From Conidiobolus incongruus B7586 (lineage: Eukaryota > Entomophthoromycota > Entomophthoromycetes > Entomophthorales > Conidiobolaceae): a DNA stretch of 29,975 nucleotides. The position numbers and the translations under genes are program-made. Positions 21,527 through 29,975 of the stretch are shown here, piece by piece. The stretch lies in assembly GCA_000697335.1 (NCBI GenBank), contig JNEM01008623.1, positions 1 through 29,975 on the forward strand, read 5' to 3'. The stretch's first letter is position 1. Every line of letters starts with the position of its first letter. The notes below the pieces were generated by a model, which had not been told where the DNA came from, searched no databases, and saw only the letters and a program-made list of their open reading frames with translations.

Positions 21527-21796
21527 TCAAGCACTACTATTCAATTTATACTTAGCCCAATCTAATTGATCTAGTGCATCGTTTAACACAATTAATGCAA
21601 TTGGATAATGCTTGATTCCTTTTTTTATTTGGCTGATTTTTACCTCAATTTGTTTCATTAATTGCTGAATTGAATTTAGATTTGTTTGGTATTTCAAAAG
21701 TAGATAATTTGGGAAAAATATTTCCTGAGATTGAACAATTTGATTGAGAAGATTAGTTTTGGTATGAGAAAATAAGTATTGAAAAATAACTTTCAT
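21527..21796 (-). CDS. Small hypothetical protein, 89 residues, helical
   Basis: The ORF starts at ATG with an A-rich upstream context (TTTAATAAATG) and ends at 21527. The product is rich in Leu, Ile, Gln and Lys, with heptad-like spacing in the middle (QQLMKQIEVKISQIKKGIKH), followed by IALIVLNDALDQLDWAKYKL. This fits a small all-helical subunit of a larger complex. Base composition and residue mix look more like coding than spacer, and the C-terminal motif looks conserved in style, but I do not recognise the family. The gene is convergent with the 62-codon ORF, with only 46 nt between the stops. Confidence 0.5.
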   Translation of the reverse strand: MKVIFQYLFSHTKTNLLNQIVQSQEIFFPNYLLLKYQTNLNSIQQLMKQIEVKISQIKKGIKHYPIALIVLNDALDQLDWAKYKLNSSA

Positions 21797-22087
21797 TTAT
21801 TAAATTATATGTTTGAATTTAGTGATAATCGATATAATGTTTAGATTGTTAATAATATCTGTTAAAAATTAACCTATAATCTCAAATTTGATCAATCAAA
21901 ATACTAAAAATTTTAATAAAATAAACCCGCAAAATCTATTAATTATTCGTTTATATTCTATTTAGAATCTATTGAGTGAACTTTTGGAGGATGATAGCAC
22001 AGCTTAATGCTTAAAACTACTACCATTAGCCACTTAACATCTTTTTGCATCAATTTAACACAAGTTTAAGAAATTTGAAAGTGTTAA

Positions 22088-22582
22088 TTATGATGTCATA
22101 CCAATTTCATCAAAAGAAGCAATTAATTTAAATTTTATTAAGGTATATTGATTCATGATTTCATATATTTTAGACTTGAGCTTTGCTGCAGTTAGCAAAT
22201 CCTGGACAGAGCAATGGTGGCACGTTGAAACATTCGGGCCATAATGATCTGAAGTAAGTTGCTGACGATTAGGGGTGAGTACTCGACAGCTTGGACAACG
22301 ACTAGTTGTGCGAGTATCGGCTCGAGCAGTCGTTGATAAATTCATATCAATGCTAGATTATGCATTATTTTTGAGAGTTCAGGGTATAGATTGTTTATTA
22401 GGAACTAGTGGTAGATAATAGAGGGTAGAATGAGCTATGTCAAATAGTAGTCAAAGAAGGAGAGACTCATTGAAAGAGTGTGAAGAGGGTGTTTTATGTG
22501 TTGTAAGAGTATTAAGAGAATTGTACAACTTTGCACATTCTGAAGGAAGTTTGGGTTTAAATACAAAGTCATAAGTTGACAT
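22088..22582 (-). CDS. Putative two-exon small zinc-ribbon protein, about 106 residues
   Basis: An ORF at 22088-22345 (85 codons) carries RCPSC and TCHHC, 22 residues apart, a CxxC-x22-CxxC zinc-ribbon pattern. A probable helix follows (VQDLLTAAKLKSKIYEIM). Its own ATG may not be the true start. Upstream, a 43-codon ORF begins at 22582 (MSTYDFVFKPKLPSECAKL) with coding-like composition. A GTACAA donor at 22526 and a TAG acceptor ending at 22353 would join exon 22527-22582 to exon 22088-22352 in frame, across a 174-nt intron, giving 106 residues. The intron is longer than most here but shorter than the first intron of pyruvate carboxylase (211 nt). The family is not recognised. The alternatives are an 85-residue unspliced protein or a gene with other splice sites. 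Confidence 0.4.
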
Positions 22583-23988
22583 TTCAGGATTGTGACAATT
22601 TTAACTATTTAGATAAAAAATTTAAGCGAGTAGGAAAGGAATTAGATTTATGCAGATATAAAGTACCTTGTAAGTAAAAAATTATATCATTTTATGTCAT
22701 AAATCAAACTATCTATTACTCGCGGTAATTCATATAATTTGATAAAAATTTCCGAAAGATTATATTGAAATATTCGATAATAAATTATTGATATATATAA
22801 TATACATTGAAACATGATTTAATTTATATTACAAGTTTTTTGATTATAAATTTTAAAATTGAAAATTTCAAATTATAATAATTACATTAGATACTTTGAT
22901 TACTCAGCTTTTTGAAATATCTAATCAATATATCAAGTATTTGTATTAGTAATTTTTTATTCAATTGCTAGAATGGATTTGATTTAAACATACTTTAATT
23001 GAAGGGATCATCGTTCCCTATAATATTAATAATATTTATAATAAGTTCAAATAACTGATAAAATTAATTTTGACAAGTTCAATATAAGAAAATGGATCAT
23101 GAATTAACCAATTGATCATACTTAAATTGAATTTGATCAATTACATTTTCAACATTTTCTATTCCTAAAAAATTAATAACTATAATGTCATTTTTACATA
23201 TGTAATTCATTTACTTTCTATATTTTTAACTTTTGTCAAATTGATTAATTTTAAATTTTTTAAAATGTCAAATTCCTATGAATCATCAATAAAATATATT
23301 AATATAAATTCTTAATATTTACTTGGATATTTCCTTTAAATTCTCTTAATTCAATGAATATTAAGGAATCGTTCATTTTGTCAATATTTATAATTATACC
23401 AATTATTGAAGTGTTGTTTGTGAGTGTTAATTGGCAGTGTTGATGAACGTGGCTGGGGTTGAGTTCCATTTTATTAAGTTATTTCTATAAAGGTTCATGT
23501 AATTTATTTTGTAGAGTTTCAATAAGTTATTGTGGGATTATATTAAGGCGGGGTTAAATAAAATTGATTATTTGTGTTACAAAATAAATTATACAAAGTT
23601 AAATTAAAAAATTACTAAAAAATATATTATTTATATAATTGTTTAATAGTTTTTTAACAAAAATAAATTCTCATTAAAAAATCAACAATTATTTAATTAT
23701 TTTAAATCATATCTAATTTCATTAATATATAATTAATGTAGAAATTAGAGATTTTTAGGATCAAAATAAACAATTATGAATTGAACTTAAAAAATAGTAA
23801 ATTTAAGGAAATAAACTAAATTGATATATTGATTATTCAATTCTCAATACTCAATATTTAGTATAACTAATTAAAGTTTTAATAAATAGAAATTAAATAT
23901 AAATAATAAAATTGAATTATATGAATTTAAAATATATATTAAAAAATTAAGAAGGGTTTATATAAAAATTAACATATCATTGACGCCA
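22583..23988. other. Intergenic, AT-rich with a G/T-rich patch
   Basis: A spacer between the putative zinc-ribbon gene and tRNA-Glu. Most is very AT-rich. A patch at about 23409-23476, with a smaller one at 23541-23556, is G/T-rich on the plus strand and has no open frame of note. I find no tRNA, repeat or spliceable gene. Confidence 0.65.
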
Positions 23989-24060
23989 CTCCGATACAGG
24001 GAATCGAACCCTGGCCGTCTCGGTGAAAGCGAGAAATCCTAACCACTGGACCATATCGGA
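23989..24060 (-). tRNA. trnE(UUC): tRNA-Glu (anticodon TTC)
   Basis: On the minus strand the acceptor arms TCCGATA and TATCGGA pair perfectly. The D-arm is GGTCCAGTGGTTAGGAT. The anticodon stem TCTCG/CGAGA encloses loop CTTTCAC with anticodon TTC, and the T-arm is CCAGGGTTCGATTCCCTG. The discriminator base is G. There is no intron. A T5 run on the transcribed strand lies about 20 nt beyond the 3' end (A5 on plus near 23965) and may end transcription. Confidence 0.97.
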
Positions 24061-24319
24061 TTAGAATCAGTTAATTTAAATTAATTTTATTCACATGTAA
24101 ATTTCAAAATTTGTAAAATAGAAACACCATTTCATCATTCAAAAATTTCTTTCATTCATATTCATAGATCTTAATATTATTTTTTGTATTATAATTTACT
24201 GATAATTATGTTAATAAAATTTATCATAGGCTGTAATAATTATTAAAATACAATAAATCATCTATTTTAATAACAATAGAAATAAAGTTAAAAAAAAATT
24301 TATTATAATTAAATATGAT

Positions 24320-27300
24320 TTAATTCTTATAACTCATTACTACCTTAAATACCTCATTAATATTAGTCTGAGATTTGGGTAAATTTTTAAGTGGATGATT
24401 CGGCCCCAAACTATCAAAATTCTGTCTATGTTTCAATAGCTCTAACGCTTTCGTGGCATAGGCCACAGGGTTGGACACATCGCGCTCTGGAAGTTCCAAT
24501 TTGATCATTTTGGACTTGGGTTCCTCTGTGGAGTTAGTATTGGATGTTGTGTCATTTTCTCGTTTTATAGGATTGTCGGATTTGGTGTTGGGGTGAGCGC
24601 TGGTTGGCGACGTTGTCGAATTTGTAGTGTTGTTTTGCTGAGATTGGGGTAGTGTTTTGCGTTTTACATTTGGTGGTATTTGAAGATTTGTAATATTGAG
24701 TTTCATGTGGTCCACAGCTGATTTGAATGCTGCTGGCAGTGGGGAGTTGGTGGCGGCTGCCAATTCTGTGGAGTTCTTACTCTCTTCTTTGGGTGCATCA
24801 GTAGTATTAGTGGGCGCTGGAGAGCCTGCAGCTTCCAATTTCTGGGCTTTCAGTGCATCTCCAGCTGGTGCTTCGGTCTTGACTGCAGTCTGTTCTAGCT
24901 TCTGTTGATCCGCGGCTTTTTGGTCAGCAGGTTGGGATACTCCTTGAACTGGTGCAGTAATGCCCATCTGTGGATACATACCAACAGGTCGCATTATTGC
25001 TTGATTATACAAGTATGGGTTCATTCCCTGAGGGGTTTGCATGGGTCGATTTGCTCCCATCATCATTTGCTGAGAAGGTATAGTAAAATGTGGGAACTGA
25101 GGCTGCTGCAAATTTCCAAGAATTGGTCGGGCTCCAGGCTGCGGGATCATCTGTTGAGATTGCTTGCGAGGAGGTCTTCCTGTCCTTGTGGTGCGCACTG
25201 GGGGTCCTCTGACGGGGTTCATGGCTGGTTGTACCATGTTGGCCATTATTGGCATGGCGGCGTTTGCAAGTGATTGTGTTGCCATTGCCATTGGGTTGAG
25301 TCCTGGAGGCTGCACTGGATTACCAAAATTCATCATGAGCGAATTTTGAAGCGGGTTTATAGTTGGATTGATGATTGTATTAACCTGAGGATTTGGATTG
25401 GTATTGGTAACTGGTGCAGTGCTTTGAGGGGTTGATGCTGCTGGGGAAGCCTGAGATACGGGATTGGACAATGTCTTTTGCGTCATAACTGGAGTGACGT
25501 TAGTTGGTGGTAAGGGAAGTGGTGTGATTTCGCTGCTCAAGCTGTTGGACGCTATGATTGGAGTTGTTGCAGGAGTAGATTGCGAATTTGTAGATGTGGA
25601 TTGTGCCATTGACACTGGACCAAGTTTTGCAGAGTTGGGGCCTTTGATAGAGTTTTCAATTCTCGTATGTTGTCGCATCAAGTCCTGATTTAATTTACTA
25701 ATCATATCAGCATTTAAGCCAAACTTACCCTCTTTAGCAACTGCTAGTTGGGACTGGATGAGGGCTTTGAGTTTGATCAAGCGCGAGGTTGCTGCTTCGT
25801 TTGTGAATTTACATGTGAAAAAGATTAGGCGATCAATTTGATCGTAGAGTTTAGCTCCTTTCTCAAGCTCTTGTCGAATGGCTTGTTGATCTTGCGCCGA
25901 TAAGTTAGGGATTGGTGGTGGAATTTTAGTGCTGCTTTTAGCTTGAATTGTGAGATCTTGGACAATTTTCTGAATTTCAGCATCGGTTTTCTCGCTTTGA
26001 CTACCTGTTGAAGGGGCAATGACGTGGGGTGATTGGGCGGGAGATGCCTGAACTGGCGGCTGCTCTGAAGTAGTGACAACTGGTGTCGAAGCAACAGGCT
26101 TAACAGCTGGAGATTGGGCTGGATTGGGTTGAACTTGTTGGTTAGCAAGTTTTTGAGGTGCCATTGCTGGCGAAGTAAAATTATTTGTTTTGGATTGGAC
26201 TTGACCGGGTACAGGCGGTACTAAGGTTGGCTGAGATATTACTGTAGGCTGATTTTGTTGCAAAGTGCCACCTGGTACTTGCTGGGACAAGGGACGAGAC
26301 ATTTGATTTTGATTCATTGCTAGAGCCTGTGCCTGGATATGAGCTTGGTTTTGAGCTGCTTGGGTTTGAAGTAACATCTGAAACTGTGCTGGGTTGATTT
26401 GCTTGTTAAGGTTTGACATTTGGGCAAGCTGGGCGAGTTGAGTTGGATTCAAGTTTTGTCTTAATTGGGGATTCGCAGCTAACAAGGCTTGAAGATTCAC
26501 ATTACCAAATGACATATTTCCTGCTGGGTTGTTAGCAGTAAATTGATTGGGATAGTTGAACATAGCTGAAGGGTTTTGTGGATTTGCAGGAACAACAGTC
26601 GCTTTAGCTCCTGTATTAAGATTCAGAGTGGATGGGATTTGTGTCGCATTCGCTAATTGAACTGTGGTGGGTCTCACAACAGGTTGTTGTAGTTGCTGTG
26701 GCTGTGTGAGTGTAGTGGCAGTGATATTTTGAATTGGCATAGAGGGAATTGTGGGAATTTGATCTGGTAATTTTTGCACCGGCTGCTGAACCTGAGCTGC
26801 TTGTTGTAGTTGCTGAATCTGTTGTTGCTGTTGCTGTTGCTGCTGCTGTTGTTGCTGTAATTTCAATTGTTGTAACACATGAAGATTTGGATTCGCAAGG
26901 CCCTGTTGTTTCAGCATATTCATACGCTGTAGCTGACTTAGCATATTCGTGCTAGGATTGTTTTGAAAGAAGGCAGGGTTGATTTGCTGAGCCATAGCGG
27001 GATTCAAATTACCTAATTGAGGATTAAATTGAGGCTGCTGATTGTTAAAACCGAGCTGCTGATTTACCATTGGGAGTTGGTTCATACCCATAAATTGAAG
27101 GTTATTATTAGCAAATTGCTGGGGATTCTGACCGAAAGAATTTTTGATTTCTTCAACTTTTTGCCAACATCTCTGTAAGTACTCCTGCTGACTGGAGGCT
27201 GTATCGTAGATGCTTTTTTCAGTTTGAAATACAATATTATCTAATTGTGCGACATTTATTCCTGGCAACTTTTCTAAACTAGCCTTCCAATTTTTTAGTA

Positions 27301-27358
27301 TATTCTCTCTTTGACCTTCTTTTAATTGCGTTCTCCAATTTAAATTCTGATTATCCAT
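24320..27358 (-). CDS. MED15: Mediator tail subunit 15 (Med15/Gal11-like), KIX domain
   Basis: Med15 is a tail subunit of the Mediator coactivator and binds activation domains of transcription factors in the nucleus. The frame encodes 1012 residues without introns; yeast Gal11 has 1081. The N-terminus (about residues 6-75) matches a KIX domain: NWRTQLKEGQRENILKNW, an amphipathic middle, then EKSIYDTASSQQEYLQRC. A long low-complexity region of Gln, Asn, Pro, Ala and Met follows, with a run of 13 Gln at residues 168-180 (26819-26857, mixed CAA and CAG). A more ordered helical segment lies at about 480-585 (for example KLYDQIDRLIFFTCKF). Near residue 727 is GRPPRK in a basic setting, like an AT-hook core. 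The C-terminus has a conserved-looking block, NPVAYATKALELLKHRQNF, at about 955-975. Assignment rests on the KIX domain and overall layout; another KIX-bearing coactivator is less likely. Confidence 0.85.
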   Translation of the reverse strand: MDNQNLNWRTQLKEGQRENILKNWKASLEKLPGINVAQLDNIVFQTEKSIYDTASSQQEYLQRCWQKVEEIKNSFGQNPQQFANNNLQFMGMNQLPMVNQQLGFNNQQPQFNPQLGNLNPAMAQQINPAFFQNNPSTNMLSQLQRMNMLKQQGLANPNLHVLQQLKLQQQQQQQQQQQQQIQQLQQAAQVQQPVQKLPDQIPTIPSMPIQNITATTLTQPQQLQQPVVRPTTVQLANATQIPSTLNLNTGAKATVVPANPQNPSAMFNYPNQFTANNPAGNMSFGNVNLQALLAANPQLRQNLNPTQLAQLAQMSNLNKQINPAQFQMLLQTQAAQNQAHIQAQALAMNQNQMSRPLSQQVPGGTLQQNQPTVISQPTLVPPVPGQVQSKTNNFTSPAMAPQKLANQQVQPNPAQSPAVKPVASTPVVTTSEQPPVQASPAQSPHVIAPSTGSQSEKTDAEIQKIVQDLTIQAKSSTKIPPPIPNLSAQDQQAIRQELEKGAKLYDQIDRLIFFTCKFTNEAATSRLIKLKALIQSQLAVAKEGKFGLNADMISKLNQDLMRQHTRIENSIKGPNSAKLGPVSMAQSTSTNSQSTPATTPIIASNSLSSEITPLPLPPTNVTPVMTQKTLSNPVSQASPAASTPQSTAPVTNTNPNPQVNTIINPTINPLQNSLMMNFGNPVQPPGLNPMAMATQSLANAAMPIMANMVQPAMNPVRGPPVRTTRTGRPPRKQSQQMIPQPGARPILGNLQQPQFPHFTIPSQQMMMGANRPMQTPQGMNPYLYNQAIMRPVGMYPQMGITAPVQGVSQPADQKAADQQKLEQTAVKTEAPAGDALKAQKLEAAGSPAPTNTTDAPKEESKNSTELAAATNSPLPAAFKSAVDHMKLNITNLQIPPNVKRKTLPQSQQNNTTNSTTSPTSAHPNTKSDNPIKRENDTTSNTNSTEEPKSKMIKLELPERDVSNPVAYATKALELLKHRQNFDSLGPNHPLKNLPKSQTNINEVFKVVMSYKN
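26819..26857 (-). repeat. Polyglutamine-coding CAA/CAG tract
   Basis: Thirteen consecutive Gln codons within the Med15-like gene, mixing CAA and CAG. Mixed codons limit slippage, which suggests the run is kept at the protein level. The flanking sequence is also Gln-rich. Confidence 0.9.
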
Positions 27359-29975
27359 CGAGTATTTATTAGTTAATAAATATTGAGTTTAAACAATAAA
27401 TAGTAAAATCAAAGGTATTAGTGTGAGAGTTAGTATAAATATTAAAACAATTATTAAGTTAACAGTATATACACAATGAATTGAATGACTTTAGTTTAAT
27501 TCCATTTCATGAAAGATAATTGAATTGAAAAAGCATCCAAAATTGTCAATTTAAAAATTAAATAAGTGGATAATTTAATTCATCATGATGTTAAATTTAT
27601 TTGTTAGAAATTCAACCAATTTGAATTGAATCACTAATTTAAGATAGTTGATTTGATAGAATTGGTAAATTACTTGGTTTTGATTCAATTAAATAAATAT
27701 ATGTTTGATAATTGACATTAGGATTATCAAATATAAGTATACAATATTAGAAATATCTGAAAGGAATAGTATATGTACCGACATGAATTATAATCCCATT
27801 GTTACATTTGTATTGATATAATTATCTCAAAAATAAACCAAAAAGATTCTAATTCTATTAATTTTGAAATATGAATGCATTAAATTTTTAATATGGAGAT
27901 TAAATCTAAATAAATCTTGTCATTGAGCAATTGAATAATATTTTATTCAATATTCTGTCAATAACTTGGTAATATTTCCTAAAATTTAAATAATATTTAT
28001 AAAAACCACTGTATAATAATATTTTCGTATTAATATATCTAGTATTAATATAATTAATCATCAATATATGTAAGATGTTGATTTAAATCCTAAATTACTA
28101 AAAATATCGTACTTGTAACAGGGTGGGGACTCTTAGGTGGATCAAGTCTAGAAAAGTTCAACAATGTCCGCTAATCAATCTAAAATTGATACTTTAATTA
28201 ATTGAAAATGAGTTAATATAGACTTGGTAAAATAAATAATAGCATATATAGTTGATGGCTGAAAGTGATATATGTTTAGCAGGAATGAGTCCTACTTCCG
28301 TGTTATAGAATTCTTGAAAATATTTTTGAGTGGCAATAGTGGATTCTCAAATAAAATATCTCATATTTGTTAAACTTTTTTTGTTTTAAACAATTTCAAT
28401 TGAAATATTCAAATTTGGTTATATTTGAGGATACTTATTTATGTCTTTGTGATTCAATTAAATGAATATTAATTTCAGACTTTAATATTATAATATATCA
28501 CTCTGAAAAATATATCTATTAATTAATTATGAACACTTCAAAATATTATTATAACCATATCATGTATACTAAAATTTTTAAATATAAATATCCAAAAAAG
28601 ATCAAGGTAATTATTGATTGTGTGGAAATATTATATTGCAATTATTTTCTTTTGAATTTGTAATCAAGTTTCATTAATCATAATTAATTCATTAATCACA
28701 ATAATAATAATAACTCTAAATATAAATACTTTTAAACATAAATATGTATTAATGTTCCGAATATTAAACTAGTGATTCTCATTTCATATTATTGATAGTA
28801 ATAAATTATATATTTCTTTTTATTAATTATAATGTTTTTACTATTTTAATATTGTATATATATTAATATAATTATAGATATTTTTATTATAGTCTCTTAT
28901 AAATATATAGTAGAATATAAATTCTAATCTATAATATCTCAATACAATTAAATATCCGTAATTTGAGATTATAGTTTCAATATATTCTATTTCAAAATAT
29001 CAAAATTCAATCGAAATACTTCATAGCCATCATGTTATATACTTACTGTTAAATCCTAAATGTATTATTTTTTTAATCGTATATTTATATGATGGTTAAA
29101 ATAGAAGAGTGTTGAATATATCAACAATTACTATATCAAGAAAGCTCAATAATTATTTATCACGAAGCTTTGTTTTATTTTCTATATAATAATCATGACA
29201 GTTAGATTTATTTTTACAACCATTCCAATATATCAATATATCTTGAAAGATGTAATAGTTAATATAAACACCAATGTTTGAACTAGTTAGGAAATATTTC
29301 AATTTCAATTCTTTGCAAACTTTATTTTTATTGATACTAAATTAGCTATTAAATTTCAATATAATTAAACGATGGAGCTTTCCAACTTTATATTTTTTTA
29401 TAGTTTTAGAGTATTTTGTATCAAATATTAGAATAATTTTAAATTATTATATATCCAATATTCAATCATAAGTTGCGATTAATATTAATTATTTTTATTA
29501 ACAAGTTTTTATATAACTAATAAATTCTTTTTTGATTTAGAGTGAGAGAATGGCAGTTTTCTATTATATAAACGTTTTGAAAAAAATATAGATTAATATT
29601 TTAAGATATACAACAATATTCTTATTATATTTCTATTAAGGTAAGGTATGATTTAATGCAATTAATATGGTATCCCTTCTAATTTTAATAATATGAATAA
29701 ATTTAAATGATATATATTAATTTAATAATCTATATTAATAAATCTCAAAGTATTTTGAAATATCACAATAGATCAATAAAATAAAATATAAATTAATTTG
29801 ATAAATATTGAAAATTAAACAATATTAAGTTTTCTATACAATTTTATGTTCAATAAACCTAATTAAAATATAACCAATTAGTTTTTCTTAGTTACAAAAA
29901 ATTAAAAAAATATCTAATTTATTAATTTTTATTTTTAAAATATATTATTAGTTTTTGAAAATATATATATATATA
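27359..29975. other. AT-rich intergenic region to the window end
   Basis: No ORF of 60 codons or more on either strand. The left few hundred nt should hold the promoter of the Med15-like gene, although no clear TATA box is seen. A GC-richer patch at about 28115-28160, and a weaker one at 28255-28310, stand out but carry no motif I can name. The right edge ends in a short TA-repeat tract that may continue beyond the window. Confidence 0.7.

Noticed and set aside
21433-21555. A spliced version of the 62-codon ORF using a 54-nt intron.
   Set aside because: It would extend into the 3' end of the convergent 89-codon gene and adds a low-complexity tail. The unspliced form is simpler.
24696-25349. 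Plus-strand ORFs of 60-122 codons across the Med15-like gene.
   Set aside because: They are antisense to a clear coding frame, are composed of reversed Gln/Pro/Ala codons, and show no domain.
28129-28144. ACTCTTAGGTGGATCA resembles the start of animal 5.8S rRNA (ACTCTTAG, then GTGGATCA after two extra bases).
   Set aside because: The match does not continue downstream, no other rRNA sequence is nearby, and fungal 5.8S differs at this point. Treated as chance.
1-29975. CRISPR arrays, insertion sequences, LTR elements, viral fossils.
   Set aside because: No regularly spaced repeats, long terminal repeats, transposase, reverse transcriptase, integrase or capsid motifs were seen in any frame.

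Overview
The window looks like a nuclear segment of a very AT-rich eukaryote, most likely an early-diverging fungus. I infer this from four things. It carries a cytosolic-type pyruvate carboxylase, a PMC1-like Ca2+ ATPase, a Med15/Gal11-like Mediator subunit and a cytoplasmic dynein heavy chain. Introns are short (46-60 nt for most, GT[A/G]...TAG). The coding regions are compact and the spacers are extremely AT-rich. I cannot fix the species; entomophthoroid, harpellalean or glomeromycotan-like fungi are guesses from composition only.

Layout from left to right. Positions 1-4128 (+) hold the C-terminal third of cytoplasmic dynein 1 heavy chain, cut by the window edge. Positions 4129-10528 are a 6.4 kb AT-rich stretch with no long ORF. 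Near its left end is a sharply bounded GC-richer, G/T-skewed island of about 300 nt (4620-4925) that could be a non-coding RNA. Positions 10529-14412 (+) hold a complete five-exon pyruvate carboxylase. Positions 15259-16504 (+) hold a gene that is only visible after splicing: seven exons, 310 codons, product not recognised. A tRNA-Cys(GCA) lies at 16943-17014 (-). Positions 17606-21211 (-) hold an intron-free, complete plasma-membrane/vacuolar-type Ca2+ ATPase.

Next come several small, weakly supported genes: a 62-codon ORF (21292-21480 +), an 89-codon ORF (21527-21796 -), and a putative two-exon zinc-ribbon protein (22088-22582 -). A tRNA-Glu(TTC) lies at 23989-24060 (-). Positions 24320-27358 (-) hold a complete, intron-free Med15-like protein with an N-terminal KIX domain and long Gln/Asn/Pro-rich tracts. 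Positions 27359-29975 are AT-rich spacer with one small GC-richer island near 28115-28310.

The recognised genes are unrelated housekeeping functions (microtubule motor, anaplerosis, Ca2+ export or sequestration, transcription, translation), as expected for a fungal chromosome, and I see no operon-like or cluster logic. I found no convincing mobile element, viral fossil or CRISPR array. The observations most worth a second look are the island at 4620-4925, the hidden seven-exon gene, the small zinc-ribbon gene, and the contrast between intron-free long genes and a heavily interrupted short one.
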